A stretch of DNA of 64,000 nucleotides from Lysobacteraceae bacterium 2PB (GTDB lineage: Bacteria > Pseudomonadota > Gammaproteobacteria > Xanthomonadales > Xanthomonadaceae). The stretch covers positions 124,001 through 188,000 of the forward strand of contig SCMT01000003.1 in assembly GCA_005502915.1 (NCBI GenBank), read 5' to 3'. The first letter of the stretch is position 1. Every line of letters starts with the position of its first letter. Shown piece by piece: positions 45,001 to 54,206 of this stretch. Made by a program: the position numbers and the translations under genes. The notes under the pieces were generated by a model. The model had not been told where the DNA came from. It saw only the letters and a list, made by a program, of their open reading frames with translations, and did not search any database.

Positions 45001-48000
45001 AACGCGATCGGCGCCTGCTCGGACACGGCGGGAGCGCTGGCCCGCGCCGGGATCGCGGCCGGTGCCGTCGTGCGCTGGCCGTGCACGCGAAGCACGCTGT
45101 CGCGATGGTCCTGCGCGAGGTGCTTCGCGATCTCGCGGATGTTCGGGTACTCGAAGAACGTCACCGGGGTGATGTCGAGGCCGTACTTGTCGTTGACCAG
45201 GTTGCTGAACGAGGTGAGTCCGATCGAGTCGAAGCCGAGGTCCAGCAGGATGCTCTCGAGATCGATGTCGTCGGCGTCGAGCTTCAGGAAATCCATGACG
45301 ATCGCGGACAGCGCGTCCTGCACCGCCAGGACCAGATCGTCGCCGCCGCCTGCGGAGGCCTCCGCGCTGCCGGCCGGAACCGGTGCTGTAGCCGACGATG
45401 CCGGCGCGACCGAAGCCGCGGGCGTGGAGACATCGGGCGCACCGATGCCCCAGGCGCGCTCGATCTTCTCGCGCACGCCCTGCATGACGGCCAGGTGCGA
45501 CAGCTCGGTCTGCAGGCCGAGCATGAAGGCCTGCAGGCCGACCTCGCGCTGCAGCGGCTTGATGCCGAGATTGCGCTCGAAGAACAGCGCGGTCTGCTCG
45601 TCGAGGCGCATGCCGCCTTCGGCCCAGATCGACCAGTTGAGGCTCAGCGCCCGGCCGTGGCGCGCCCCGTCGCGTGCCAGCGCATTGCGCCGGGCCGCGA
45701 ACGCGTCCATGTAGTGGTTGGCGTACGAGTAATCGCTCTGCCCCGCATTGCCGGCGAGCGCCGCCAGCGAGGAGAACATCACGAAGAAATCGAGCGGATC
45801 GTCGCGGGTGATGTCGTCGAGCAGGACCGCACCTAGGATCTTCGGCGCGAAGACCGCCTCCATGTCGTCCCAGGACTTGTTGCGGATGTAGGCATCGCGC
45901 AGCACGCCGGCACTGTGGACGATGCCGTGGACGGCGCCGTAGCGGTCGCGGCAGGTCGCGACCAGGCGCTCGACGTCCTCGCGCTTGGAGACATCGGCCT
46001 GGACGTATTCGACCTCGGCGCCCGCCGCGCGCAGCGCGTCGAGGGTCGCATCGATCTCCGGCTTCGGCGCGCTGCGGCCACTGAGGACCAGCCGTGCCTG
46101 GAACGCCTTCGCCAGGTGTTCCGCGAAGATCAGGCCAAGGCCACCCGCGCCGCCGGTGATGATGTACGCACCGCGATGGCGGACCGGCACCGGAGGCGCG
46201 TGCGTCGCATCGGGCGACGGGCAGGACTCGATCCGGCGCAGCCAGCGGCGGCCGTCGGCGTGACGGACCGCGAGTGCCCTGGTGTCGATCCCGTATTCGA
46301 GGCGGAGCGCCGCGACGACCGAGGCATCGAAGCCCGCCGTCGGCGCCTGGAACTCGATGACCTTGCAGGCGAGCTTCGGGCTTTCCGCGCGCAGGATGGT
46401 GACGAAGCCCTGGATCGCCTCGTCCTGCGGCCGCGCGTCCGGGCCGTCGCTGAAGTAGACGTAATTCAGGCGGATGTCCGCCTCGGCCTTCTGCGCGATC
46501 ACCGCCTGGCACAGGTGCAGGAAGGCGCGCACGCCGTTGTCGAGCGACTGCGCGGTGCGCGTCTCCACCGGCAGGGTTTCGTCGATCGGCGAGGCCGGCC
46601 AGGCGAAGCAGACCTGCAGCGGCCCGGGATGCGCCTGACGCAGCGCGGCGAGCAGCGCTTCGAAGCTGTCGCGACGGCCGCCGTCGACGCGATACGCATG
46701 CGCGTCGATGCGGGCGTATCCGTCGCCCGGATAAACCGCGATCAGGCGGCTGCCGTCGTCGCCTGCTGCGGCGAGCGCGCTGCGATAGGCGTCGGCGCTG
46801 CCGGCATCCGGCGCGAACAGCACGATGGTGTGCCCTGCGTTCGCGGCGGTCGCGGGCTCGATCGCCGCCGACTGCCATTCGGTGCCGTAGTACAGGGTCG
46901 AGAACGCCGCGTCGTCGCTGCCGGCCTGCGCCTTCGCGGCGCCGCCCTGCCCGGGCTTCTCGTGCACGTCGAGCAGCGGCACGCCGACCGAATCGCGTAC
47001 CCGCACCAGCACCTTGCCGTGCTCGTCGACGATGAGCACGTTCATCTTCGAGACGTTCGACGACTTCCTCGCGTCGTTCGCATCGGTCACGTAGCTGTAG
47101 CAGACCGGCGTGAGCGGATGCACGATCTCGACTTCGCCCAGCGAGTACGGCACGAACATCTCGCCGCCGGCGTCAGCCAAGCGTGCGCCCATCGCGGCCT
47201 GGAACGCGGAGTCGACCAGCGAGGGATGCAGCACGAACTCGTCGAAGCGCAGCGCGTCGAGTTCGGGGATCTTCAACGCGCCGAGCACCTCGAAGCTGGA
47301 CTGCGGGTTGCGATGGACCTCCCGCAGCGCCTGGAAGGTCGGGCCGAGGTCCAGGCCCAGGGTCTTGAACTGCGGATACGCGCGTTCGGCGTCGCTGACC
47401 TGTTCGCAGCGGCCGCGGATCGCATCGAGGTCGACGTACTCGTCCTCGGCCGCTTCTTCCTGCGCGGTGGCGTACTGCAGCTTGCCCTGGCAGTAGAGTT
47501 GCCGGCCGCCGCCCTCGCGTTCGCTGAAGACCTCGAACGACACCGCGTCACCCGACGGCTTCAGTTCGATGAACACCTCGTTCGGAACGCCGTTCTGCAC
47601 CGTGAGCGGGCTGACCCACAGGATGTTGCGGATCCTGCGGACCTTGCGTCCGGCGGCGATCTCGCCGGCCTTGCGCGCGAAATCGAGATAGGCGACGCCC
47701 GGCAGGGTCGGGATGTCCGACACCAGGTGGTCGTAGATGAAGAATTCGCGGTCGTTGAAGACCTTGCGGAACAGCTGGCGCTCGAAGGTCGATTCGTTGC
47801 TGTCGATCAGCGGATGCAGTGCGCCCGGGCCGGACGTGCCGATCCGCATCGATGCCCCGTCGACCGGCTCCAGCCAGTGGCGCTTGTCGGCGAAGGGATA
47901 GCTGGGCAGCGAAATGCGCCGACCGCGTCCCTGCGCCTGCATGCCCTGCCAATCGGACACCAGGCCGTCGATCCACAGCTGCGCCAGCTTCATCGGATCG

Positions 48001-51000
48001 CGCGACTTGGCGAGCAGGTCGACAAACGCGTCCTTTTCCTGACGGTTCAGCAGCCGGGTGATGCCCTCGGCGTTTTTCACGTGGCCGATGAGGATCCGCT
48101 CGTCGCGGGTGCCGGCCAGGAAGGACTGCAGCCTGTCGAGCAGCTGCGTGCGGCTCTCGGCGATGAGGGCGACGCGATGGTCGAAGGACTTGCGCCCGAC
48201 CTGGAGAGTGAAGGCGATGTCGTCCAGGCTCGGCGGTGATGCACTGTCGCGATGCTTCTCGATGAAGGCCTTCAGGCGTTCCGCGACATGGCGCAGCTGT
48301 TCCTCGTTGCGCGCGGAGAGCGGAAAGATGCGCGGGCAGACCTCGTCCTGCGCGGCAGCGGCGTCGATGTCGACCGCTTCCAGGATGACATGCGCGTTCG
48401 AGCCGCCCGCGCCGAAGGAGCTGATGCCCGCGCGCAGCGGCTGGACCACGCCATCGACCTGTTTCGGCTGCCAGGGCGCGAGCGATTGCTGCACCACGAA
48501 CGGCGAATGCGCGAAATCGATGAATTCGTTCAGTTCGGCGGAATGCAGCGATGGCACGAGCGTGCGATGACGCATCTGCAGCAGCGTCTTGCAGACGCCC
48601 GCGATGCCGGCGGCGGCTTCGAGGTGTCCGATGTTGGTCTTGATCGATCCGATGGCGCAGCTGTGCAACGGTGCCTTGTAGCGCTCGAAGGTCTGGTTCA
48701 GGCCGGCGATCTCGATCGGATCGCCCAGTTCGGTGCCGGTGCCATGCGCTTCGATGTAGCCGATGCTGCGCGCATCGACGTTCGCACGCTTCAGCGCCGC
48801 GCTGATGACGTCGCTCTGCGCCTTCGAATTCGGCACGGCGTAGCCGCTGTTGCGGCCGCCGTGGCTGATCGCGGAGCCCTTGATGACCGCGTAGATGTTG
48901 TCGCGATCGCGCCGGGCCTGGGCCAGCGGCTTGAGCAGCAGCGCACCCACACCCTCGCCCGGCACATAGCCGCTGGCGCCGCGGCCGAAGGCGCGGCACA
49001 GGCCTTCCTCGGACAGCAGTCCGCCTGCGACGGTGATCTCCTGCTTGCACTGGTGCACGTCGAGATTCACGCCGCCGACGAGGGCAGCCGCGCATTCGCC
49101 GCGCTGGATCGCGTCGCAGGCCAGGTGGATCGCGGTGAGGCTGGCCGAGCATGCGGTATCCACCGCGATGCTGGGGCCGGTGAAGTTCATGAAATACGAG
49201 ACGCGGTTCGCGATGCTCCACAGGAAGGAGTTCGCGACCACCTGGTTGCCGGCCATGCGCTCCTCGGCGCCGACCATCTGGTACATCGCCCAGACCGCGC
49301 CGACGTAGACGCCGATCCGTCGCCCGCCCAGCTCTTCGCTCTGGAAGGCTTCCGGATAGTAGCCGGCGTCTTCCAGCGCTTCCCAGGACACTTCGAGGAA
49401 CAGGCGTTCCTGCGGATCGAGCGTCTCCGCTTCGCGTGGCGAGATGTTGAAGAACAACGAGTCGAAACGGTCGAGGTCGTCGATGAAGCCGCCACGATAG
49501 CGGCCCAGCGCATCGCGATTGCGGCGGCGTGCGTAGCGCGACTGCGGTATCTCGCTGATGCAGTCGCGCCCGCCGACCAGGTTTTCCCACAGTTCCTCGG
49601 CATTCCGCGCTTTCGGCAGGCGGGTGGCCATGCCGACGATGGCGATCTCCATCTCCTCGTCGCGCCGTGCTTCCTGGCGCATGGGCGCGGCCGGAGGCGT
49701 CGGCAATGCGCCCGGCGCCTGTGCGGCAGGAGCGACCACAGCCTGCGACGGGCCATTCGCGACCGTGGCAGAGGTGACGACGGCGCTCACCGCTGCCGGC
49801 GAACGCACCTGCTGGAGGCGGTGCCTGGCATTGAGATCACCGGGGATCTCGACGGCGGCGAGATCCGGGATGTTGGCCTTCTGCATGAAGGCTTCGATCA
49901 GGCGATCACCGAGCGTGTGCACCGCGTCGGCCTTGAGTCCGACCGGGATCGCCAGCCGCACGAGCTGGTTGAGCGGCGAGTTCTGCTGCATGCCGACGCT
50001 GTGCGCACCGGCGCGGATGCCGGTCGCGAGGTACAGCCAGGCCACGAACGAGGCCACCGGTGCGGCGAGGTCGCGGAATTCGGGGATCCGCTTCACGTCG
50101 ATCAGCACGCAGTGCGCCAGCGACGGACGCACCACGGGCAGCCCGTGGTCCGCCAGCCGCTGTCCCAGCGCGCGAACCGCGTCGACGCGGCGGCGCACCT
50201 GGGTTTCGATGAAGCTGCGGTTCTGCACCGATGCGGCGATGCACTTGCGGTCGATCGCATCCAGCGCCTTGCCGCCGCGCTGCTGCAAGGCCTGCAGGCG
50301 GTCGTGCAAGGCCCGGTCGTTGGTGGCGATCAGGCCGCCCTTGTCGACGCAGAAGTCCTTGGCGAGGCTGGCGATGACCACATCGGCCTGCGACAGGAGG
50401 GCTTCGACGACCTGCCACGGGGTCGCATCGGCCCATTCGGGGTCGTGCTCGATGACGACGAATGCATTCTCGACCACGCGCGTGGCATCGAGGACCAGGG
50501 AGACCGGATGCCGGTCGCGGCAGCCGTCCAGCAGCGCCCTCACCTGCTTGAGGTGGCTGAGCGAGACCGCTCCGCCGCCGGCTGCGTTGTCGGTGAGTTC
50601 GATGCAGACATAGCCGATCTCCGCGCCGTGCGCGTCGAGCTCGGCCTTGAGTGCGGCGAGGTCGATGTCGCCCTTGAACGGCGTGTTCGACTGCAGGTCG
50701 GTCACAGCCGCCGCTGGCAGCTCCTTCGGCGAGAAACCGTTGTCGATCTGGTGGTAGAGCGTGCTGGGGAACAGGATGTTCTGCGGCACGCGCCCTTTCT
50801 TCTCCCAGGCCTGGCAGAACAGTTCCTCGGCGGCACGACCCGACGCGGTGAGCGTGAAGCAGGCGAACGGGAAGACCCGGCGCAGCGCGGCGTTGACGTC
50901 GATCGGGCGCTGGATCTGCGCGAACAGGCTGGCCATCTGCTTGTCGATGGCAGGCAGGGTCAACTGCGCCCAGGAATCGGTCTTGAGATCGAAGTCGACC

Positions 51001-52583
51001 TGGCCTGCGGCGAGATTCATCGGATTGAAGCCGGCGGCCTCCAGCGCCTGCCAGCGCGGGCTGGCGGCGACGTCGATGGTCCGTGTCGCGATCTCTCGTG
51101 CGTTCGTGGACTGCGCGACGGATGCCGGCGCGGCAGCGGCTGCAACCCCGGCAGCGGGCGAAGTCGCGGCCGAGGCAGTGGCTTCGGGCTCGTCGATCTG
51201 GTTCTTCGACGGATCGGCGATCATCAGGATGATGTCGAGCACGTTGTCCGCCCGGCCCGCGTCGGTCGCGCGACACAGGAAGATGTCCTTGCTCTCGGGA
51301 CGGAACTTGTTCTTGAACTGGAGGTTGCCCTCGTCGTTGAAGATGTTCTGCTGGCGCAGGTCCTCGAGGATGCGTTCGATCTGCGGATCGGCGTCCGGCG
51401 AATCGCCGAGCTTGCAGCCGTAGGTGCCGCCGAGGCTGAACACCTGGCAGCCTTCGTCGCGCAGGATGCGGATGATGTTGACGATCGTGAATTCCAGGCC
51501 GCCGAGCGGCATGTCCGGGCCGTAGAACTCGAGGTCCATGAGATAGCCGGCGCCATCCGCCATCGGCGACACCAGGATCGCGTTCTGCAGCGTGTCGTCG
51601 ACATGGGTGACGAACAGGCGATGCTCGCGGTCCAGCGTGCCGGCGAGGATTTCGTCCTTCACCACGTGGATGAGCGGGTTGACCATCGTGCGCGAAGCGC
51701 ACCACTGGTCGATGATCGCGGCGATCGCCCCGGCGGTCTTCGGATCGCTGCCGCAGATGTATTCCTCGGTGCGGCAGGCACCTGCGTTCGAGAACTTGGA
51801 GACCAGATAGCGCAGGCGGCGCATCTTCTGGCCTTCGAGGGTGAACGACGGCAGGTCGAGTACGCGCTGCATCACGCCGAACGGCGTGGCGGAGAAGGTC
51901 TTGCCGCAGATCGGCGGAAGCCGGTTTTCGGCGAACAGGTTGAACTGCAGTCCGTTGGCTTCGCAATGGCGATACAGCTCTTCGGCCAGCGGCAGGAAAT
52001 GCTCCTCGGGACCGGTGTAGCCGTAGGCCAGCAGGATGTTCTTGCCCTTGCCGCAATTGAAGTAGCCGCGCTGTTCGCTGCCGAAAAAAAGCAGCGGCGC
52101 GATCGTCGCGGTGCCGCGCGACACCGACGACTCGTTCTTGTAGCGATGGAAGATCTCGAGGCGGCGTTGTTTCAGCTGGGGATAGCGGTCGAGATGACGG
52201 ATCGCCACCAGGGCGGGCGTACGTTCGACCACGGCAGCGGATGCGGGGATCGCGGTCGGTGCCGGCGCCGGCACGGCCTGCGCGGCGGGCGCTGGCGCAG
52301 GCGTCGACCCGTCGGAGAACTTGCGCATCAACGTATCGGCGTGCGACTTGACGAAATACCGCGCGAGGTCGCGAACGTTGAAGTTCTCGAACAGCAGGGT
52401 CTTCGGCAGCGTGCCGAAGTCCTCTTCGAGCCGCTTGAGGATCTTCAGGACGAGGAACGAATTGACGCCGAGTTCGCCGAACGGTGTTTCCGCATCGAAA
52501 ACGAGCGCTTCGTCCGCGGCTTCGCAGATCAGCCACTTCAGATAATCTTCGGTGCGCCCTTGCAGGGCATCATTGTCCATCAT
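42054..52583 (-). CDS. PKS B: ACP-DUF2156-PLP lyase-KS-DH-KR-ACP-KS-DH-like, giant trans-AT PKS
   Basis: 3,509 aa. Order: ACP1 (about 1-95, ELGVNSF); DUF2156/LPG-synthase-C-like GNAT-type domain (about 130-450; GYFNCGKGKN, GYTGPEEHF); fold-type I PLP domain like tryptophanase/tyrosine phenol-lyase (about 505-915; VCIELTDNAAGGGAVSLSHL, LVLDATR, Lys742 in SLAKDFCVDKGG); KS1 (about 977-1403; DTACSAS, HGTGT, NIGH); DH1 (about 1588-1870; H in DHLVSDIPTLP where the usual Gly is Asp; D in VDSAFQ); KR1 (to about 2315; GGAGGLG, FSSLAAL, QSDYSYAN); ACP2 (GFDS near 2450); KS2 (about 2560-2995, complete triad); DH-like domain (about 3177-3440) lacking the H-x3-G motif, so probably inactive. No AT and no final ACP. 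ACP1 should receive the chain from the KS that ends PKS A; the PLP domain then acts on it or supplies a cysteine-derived group. Confidence 0.88.
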   Translation of the reverse strand: MMDNDALQGRTEDYLKWLICEAADEALVFDAETPFGELGVNSFLVLKILKRLEEDFGTLPKTLLFENFNVRDLARYFVKSHADTLMRKFSDGSTPAPAPAAQAVPAPAPTAIPASAAVVERTPALVAIRHLDRYPQLKQRRLEIFHRYKNESSVSRGTATIAPLLFFGSEQRGYFNCGKGKNILLAYGYTGPEEHFLPLAEELYRHCEANGLQFNLFAENRLPPICGKTFSATPFGVMQRVLDLPSFTLEGQKMRRLRYLVSKFSNAGACRTEEYICGSDPKTAGAIAAIIDQWCASRTMVNPLIHVVKDEILAGTLDREHRLFVTHVDDTLQNAILVSPMADGAGYLMDLEFYGPDMPLGGLEFTIVNIIRILRDEGCQVFSLGGTYGCKLGDSPDADPQIERILEDLRQQNIFNDEGNLQFKNKFRPESKDIFLCRATDAGRADNVLDIILMIADPSKNQIDEPEATASAATSPAAGVAAAAAPASVAQSTNAREIATRTIDVAASPRWQALEAAGFNPMNLAAGQVDFDLKTDSWAQLTLPAIDKQMASLFAQIQRPIDVNAALRRVFPFACFTLTASGRAAEELFCQAWEKKGRVPQNILFPSTLYHQIDNGFSPKELPAAAVTDLQSNTPFKGDIDLAALKAELDAHGAEIGYVCIELTDNAAGGGAVSLSHLKQVRALLDGCRDRHPVSLVLDATRVVENAFVVIEHDPEWADATPWQVVEALLSQADVVIASLAKDFCVDKGGLIATNDRALHDRLQALQQRGGKALDAIDRKCIAASVQNRSFIETQVRRRVDAVRALGQRLADHGLPVVRPSLAHCVLIDVKRIPEFRDLAAPVASFVAWLYLATGIRAGAHSVGMQQNSPLNQLVRLAIPVGLKADAVHTLGDRLIEAFMQKANIPDLAAVEIPGDLNARHRLQQVRSPAAVSAVVTSATVANGPSQAVVAPAAQAPGALPTPPAAPMRQEARRDEEMEIAIVGMATRLPKARNAEELWENLVGGRDCISEIPQSRYARRRNRDALGRYRGGFIDDLDRFDSLFFNISPREAETLDPQERLFLEVSWEALEDAGYYPEAFQSEELGGRRIGVYVGAVWAMYQMVGAEERMAGNQVVANSFLWSIANRVSYFMNFTGPSIAVDTACSASLTAIHLACDAIQRGECAAALVGGVNLDVHQCKQEITVAGGLLSEEGLCRAFGRGASGYVPGEGVGALLLKPLAQARRDRDNIYAVIKGSAISHGGRNSGYAVPNSKAQSDVISAALKRANVDARSIGYIEAHGTGTELGDPIEIAGLNQTFERYKAPLHSCAIGSIKTNIGHLEAAAGIAGVCKTLLQMRHRTLVPSLHSAELNEFIDFAHSPFVVQQSLAPWQPKQVDGVVQPLRAGISSFGAGGSNAHVILEAVDIDAAAAQDEVCPRIFPLSARNEEQLRHVAERLKAFIEKHRDSASPPSLDDIAFTLQVGRKSFDHRVALIAESRTQLLDRLQSFLAGTRDERILIGHVKNAEGITRLLNRQEKDAFVDLLAKSRDPMKLAQLWIDGLVSDWQGMQAQGRGRRISLPSYPFADKRHWLEPVDGASMRIGTSGPGALHPLIDSNESTFERQLFRKVFNDREFFIYDHLVSDIPTLPGVAYLDFARKAGEIAAGRKVRRIRNILWVSPLTVQNGVPNEVFIELKPSGDAVSFEVFSEREGGGRQLYCQGKLQYATAQEEAAEDEYVDLDAIRGRCEQVSDAERAYPQFKTLGLDLGPTFQALREVHRNPQSSFEVLGALKIPELDALRFDEFVLHPSLVDSAFQAAMGARLADAGGEMFVPYSLGEVEIVHPLTPVCYSYVTDANDARKSSNVSKMNVLIVDEHGKVLVRVRDSVGVPLLDVHEKPGQGGAAKAQAGSDDAAFSTLYYGTEWQSAAIEPATAANAGHTIVLFAPDAGSADAYRSALAAAGDDGSRLIAVYPGDGYARIDAHAYRVDGGRRDSFEALLAALRQAHPGPLQVCFAWPASPIDETLPVETRTAQSLDNGVRAFLHLCQAVIAQKAEADIRLNYVYFSDGPDARPQDEAIQGFVTILRAESPKLACKVIEFQAPTAGFDASVVAALRLEYGIDTRALAVRHADGRRWLRRIESCPSPDATHAPPVPVRHRGAYIITGGAGGLGLIFAEHLAKAFQARLVLSGRSAPKPEIDATLDALRAAGAEVEYVQADVSKREDVERLVATCRDRYGAVHGIVHSAGVLRDAYIRNKSWDDMEAVFAPKILGAVLLDDITRDDPLDFFVMFSSLAALAGNAGQSDYSYANHYMDAFAARRNALARDGARHGRALSLNWSIWAEGGMRLDEQTALFFERNLGIKPLQREVGLQAFMLGLQTELSHLAVMQGVREKIERAWGIGAPDVSTPAASVAPASSATAPVPAGSAEASAGGGDDLVLAVQDALSAIVMDFLKLDADDIDLESILLDLGFDSIGLTSFSNLVNDKYGLDITPVTFFEYPNIREIAKHLAQDHRDSVLRVHGQRTTAPAAIPARASAPAVSEQAPIAFKKKLESTDAPQAEMQGGQGGGTGGFSPQRRFIERPIAIVGMSGVMPQADDVDEYWEKLSKAENNMVTLVPPDRWDWQAYYGDPMAEKNKTLSKWGGFMREVDKFDPLFWGISPREAEMMDPQQRIFLESVWGAIEDSGHKVSELAGTRTGLFVGAATRDYIDMMAMNHAELDGYSASGTSHAILVNRVSFLLDIHGPSAPLDTACSSSLVALHRAIESIHTGSSDMAIVGGVQVMLTPAGHISFGAAGMLADDGKCKTFDSRANGYVRGEGSGAILIRPLEDAIADGDHIYAVIKSTAENHGGKATMLTAPNPNAQADLLVEAYEKAEIDPRSVGYLECHGTGTSLGDPIEIQAMKKAFSDLYRKHQLPPPAKPHIGLTSAKTNIGHLETAAGIAGILKVLQSIRHKQIPALLHFEKLNPYINLDNTPFYPVTKTQPWEPALDDQGRPFPRRAGISSFGFGGANVHVVLEEYIDAQATTSPRPAGPHLIVLSAKTADRLRANAGRLLAHLAKGTDDDLADIAYTLQIGRDAMTERMGLVVASKDELIARLQAFVDGDEARADAKRGTIRRKSDTKPTDAATVAQWLRDRDLAALLDLWLAGQEPDWKALYSGHVMRRCTLPTYAFARERYWFTVDPEKQKTGSQAAIHPLLHRNVSVFGRQSFASDSALLATSLRGKGLRPDTGLPELLPVEMVRLAVRESLGDSGHKAGIELRSLAWADAAATGQDGTVSVDLHATGGNSFDFNVRASGAEGESTLCEGAGSHATGDAPDRIDVAQLRTLFPGDALDAAGFHAALVEAGMAHDRLPDGVVACLRGERQALLEFRLPAAADPNAVHGSDALDGFALLSLAHLACLDHLRDAGVEPSATTVLELQRIWFAPVAARAGMIWVRSARGGSRRDDRDVIDVDVIDGEGRVLIKIKGLMIGHAPTSDAERVHDEEFAAMLESLYAPGRQMIGYEAQGTASLEFEGALDAIYEEGAT

Positions 52584-52638
52584 CGTTCAGCAATCCTTGC
52601 GATCCAATCCCGGCGCGGAATCTTCCGTGCCGCGTTCA

Positions 52639-52667
52639 ATCATAGTGAATGAATATTTCTATAACAA
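52639..52667 (-). promoter_or_regulatory. Sigma-70-like promoter for PKS B
   Basis: On the minus strand TTGTTA (52662-52667), 17-bp spacer, TATGAT (52639-52644), in an AT-rich patch of the otherwise GC-rich 187-bp gap between the MDR gene and PKS B. The start site would be near 52632, with a leader of about 50 nt and AAGGA before ATG 52583. Confidence 0.6.
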
Positions 52668-52770
52668 CGTTTCAACAGGAAATGCAACTCGAATGGCGAT
52701 GTTTTCGATTGTAACGATTCGATCATCCCCCGCCGCGCCTTCGCGCAGCGACATCCCGGTCGATCGGGCG

Positions 52771-53763
52771 TCAGATCGCGATGACGATCTTGCCGCCTGC
52801 ATGCCCAGTTTCCATGTAGCGAATCGCATCCGCGACCTCCGCGAGCGGATAGCGTCGCCCGATGACCGGACGCAGCGCACCTTCGGCGAGCAAACCGACG
52901 AGCGTCCCCAGATCTGCTGATGTCGTGGTGTTGGTGACGGTGTCCCAGCGCTGGCCGCGTGCGACCTGCGAAGTCAGCGCAACGCGCAGCAGGGGGCGCA
53001 GCGGGCCGAAGAAGGGACTCGATTCCACGCTGCCGACCCAGACGAACCGACCGTCGGGCGCCAGCACGCGTCGGCACTCCTTCGGACTTCGGCTGCTGGC
53101 CAGGTCGATCATCACGTCGTAGCGGATGTCCTCCGCGGTGAAGTCTTCCCGGCGGTAGTCGATCGTCCGATCGGCGCCAAGTTCCCGCACCATCGACGCC
53201 TTCTCGCCGCTGCAGACTCCCGTGACGATGGCGCCCGCATGCTTCGCGAGCTGCACCGCATGGACCCCGATGCCGCCACCGGCACCGTTGATGAGGACCT
53301 GCTGGCCCGGCCGCAGGCCACCGAAATTGCGCACCGCGAACATCGCCGTGCAGCCGGCGACCGGCAACGCGGCCGCCTCCTCGAAGGAGAGTCCAGGCGG
53401 CATTTTCGCCGCCTGCGTGGCGGGCAGGCACAGGTATTCCGCGATCGTGCGGGTGCGACCGGAGAATGGCGTCGTCATCTCGCCATGCACGGCATCGCCC
53501 GGACGCAGGTGGGTGACGCCCTCGCCCACTCTCTCGACCTCGCCTGCGAAATCCAGGCCGATGCCGTTGTTCTTCGGGCGCCGCAGTCCGGACTGGAGGC
53601 GAAGCATGTAGGGCCAGCCGCGGAGCATGTAGATGTCCGCAGGATTGAGCGACGCGGCGCGCATCCGGATGCGCACCTCGCCCGGTCCCGGCTCCGGGGT
53701 GGGCACGTCCTCGATCCGCACGCCGTCGGCAGAGCCGTACTCCCGGTAGATGGCGGCCTTCAT
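52771..53763 (-). CDS. MDR-family NAD(P)H-dependent reductase (quinone/enoyl reductase type)
   Basis: 330 aa. GroES-like start (MKAAIYREYGSADGVRIEDV), Rossmann motif NGAGGGIGVHAVQLAKHAG (about residues 149-167), no zinc-ligand cysteines. Such proteins reduce C=C bonds. No ER domain is seen in the PKS proteins of this window, so this may act in trans; the usual trans-ER of trans-AT systems is an FMN protein of another family, which makes this substitution notable. Start overlaps the thioesterase stop (ATGA). Last gene of the cassette operon. Confidence 0.8.
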   Translation of the reverse strand: MKAAIYREYGSADGVRIEDVPTPEPGPGEVRIRMRAASLNPADIYMLRGWPYMLRLQSGLRRPKNNGIGLDFAGEVERVGEGVTHLRPGDAVHGEMTTPFSGRTRTIAEYLCLPATQAAKMPPGLSFEEAAALPVAGCTAMFAVRNFGGLRPGQQVLINGAGGGIGVHAVQLAKHAGAIVTGVCSGEKASMVRELGADRTIDYRREDFTAEDIRYDVMIDLASSRSPKECRRVLAPDGRFVWVGSVESSPFFGPLRPLLRVALTSQVARGQRWDTVTNTTTSADLGTLVGLLAEGALRPVIGRRYPLAEVADAIRYMETGHAGGKIVIAI

Positions 53764-54203
53764 ACGCCGCCCCTGACATCGGTTTCGATCTTGACGATCG
53801 TGCCCTGCGCGACGGCCACCAGCATCGATTCACCGCCTCGCACGACGTACAGCTTGCATTCGCAGACCGCCTGGCGCAGCGCGAACGCGAGCACCGTCGA
53901 CTTCGCGACCAGGGTGTCGCCGATCGTCGGCATCACGTAGTTGATCTTGAATTCGGAGGTCACGCAGTTGCCGAGCACGGTCGCGCCGGCGAAGGTCAGG
54001 CAGTTGTCGGCCAGGTAGCTGACCACGCCGCCATGCACGAAGCCGTAGCTCTGCTTGAAATCCTCGCGGATGCGCAACGAGAGCTCGGCATAGCCTTCCG
54101 ACAGTTCGCACAGCTCGGTCCCCAGCAGGCGACTGAACGGCTGCGAGACAAGCACCTGCTGACCTTTTTCGAAGAATCCATCCACCAGCGTGTGTCCTTC
54201 CAT
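53760..54203 (-). CDS. Hotdog-fold thioesterase (PaaI-like)
   Basis: 147 aa. The core motif is GFVHGGVVSYLADN (about residues 54-67), typical of PaaI/4HBT thioesterases, with the central strand region SEFKINYVMPT. It would hydrolyse acyl-CoA or acyl-ACP. In the cassette operon the likely job is editing: removing stalled acyl groups from carrier proteins. Located 3 bp after the first acyltransferase-type gene. Confidence 0.8.
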   Translation of the reverse strand: MEGHTLVDGFFEKGQQVLVSQPFSRLLGTELCELSEGYAELSLRIREDFKQSYGFVHGGVVSYLADNCLTFAGATVLGNCVTSEFKINYVMPTIGDTLVAKSTVLAFALRQAVCECKLYVVRGGESMLVAVAQGTIVKIETDVRGGV

Positions 54204-54206
54204 GGC

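Noticed and set aside
41778-45836. 1,352-codon plus-strand open frame
   Set aside because: Lies opposite the KS2 and DH-like regions of PKS B, which have clear catalytic motifs; the plus-strand product has no recognisable domain.
48252-52652. 1,466-codon plus-strand open frame
   Set aside because: Antisense to PKS B; GC-rich third positions remove stops on the opposite strand.
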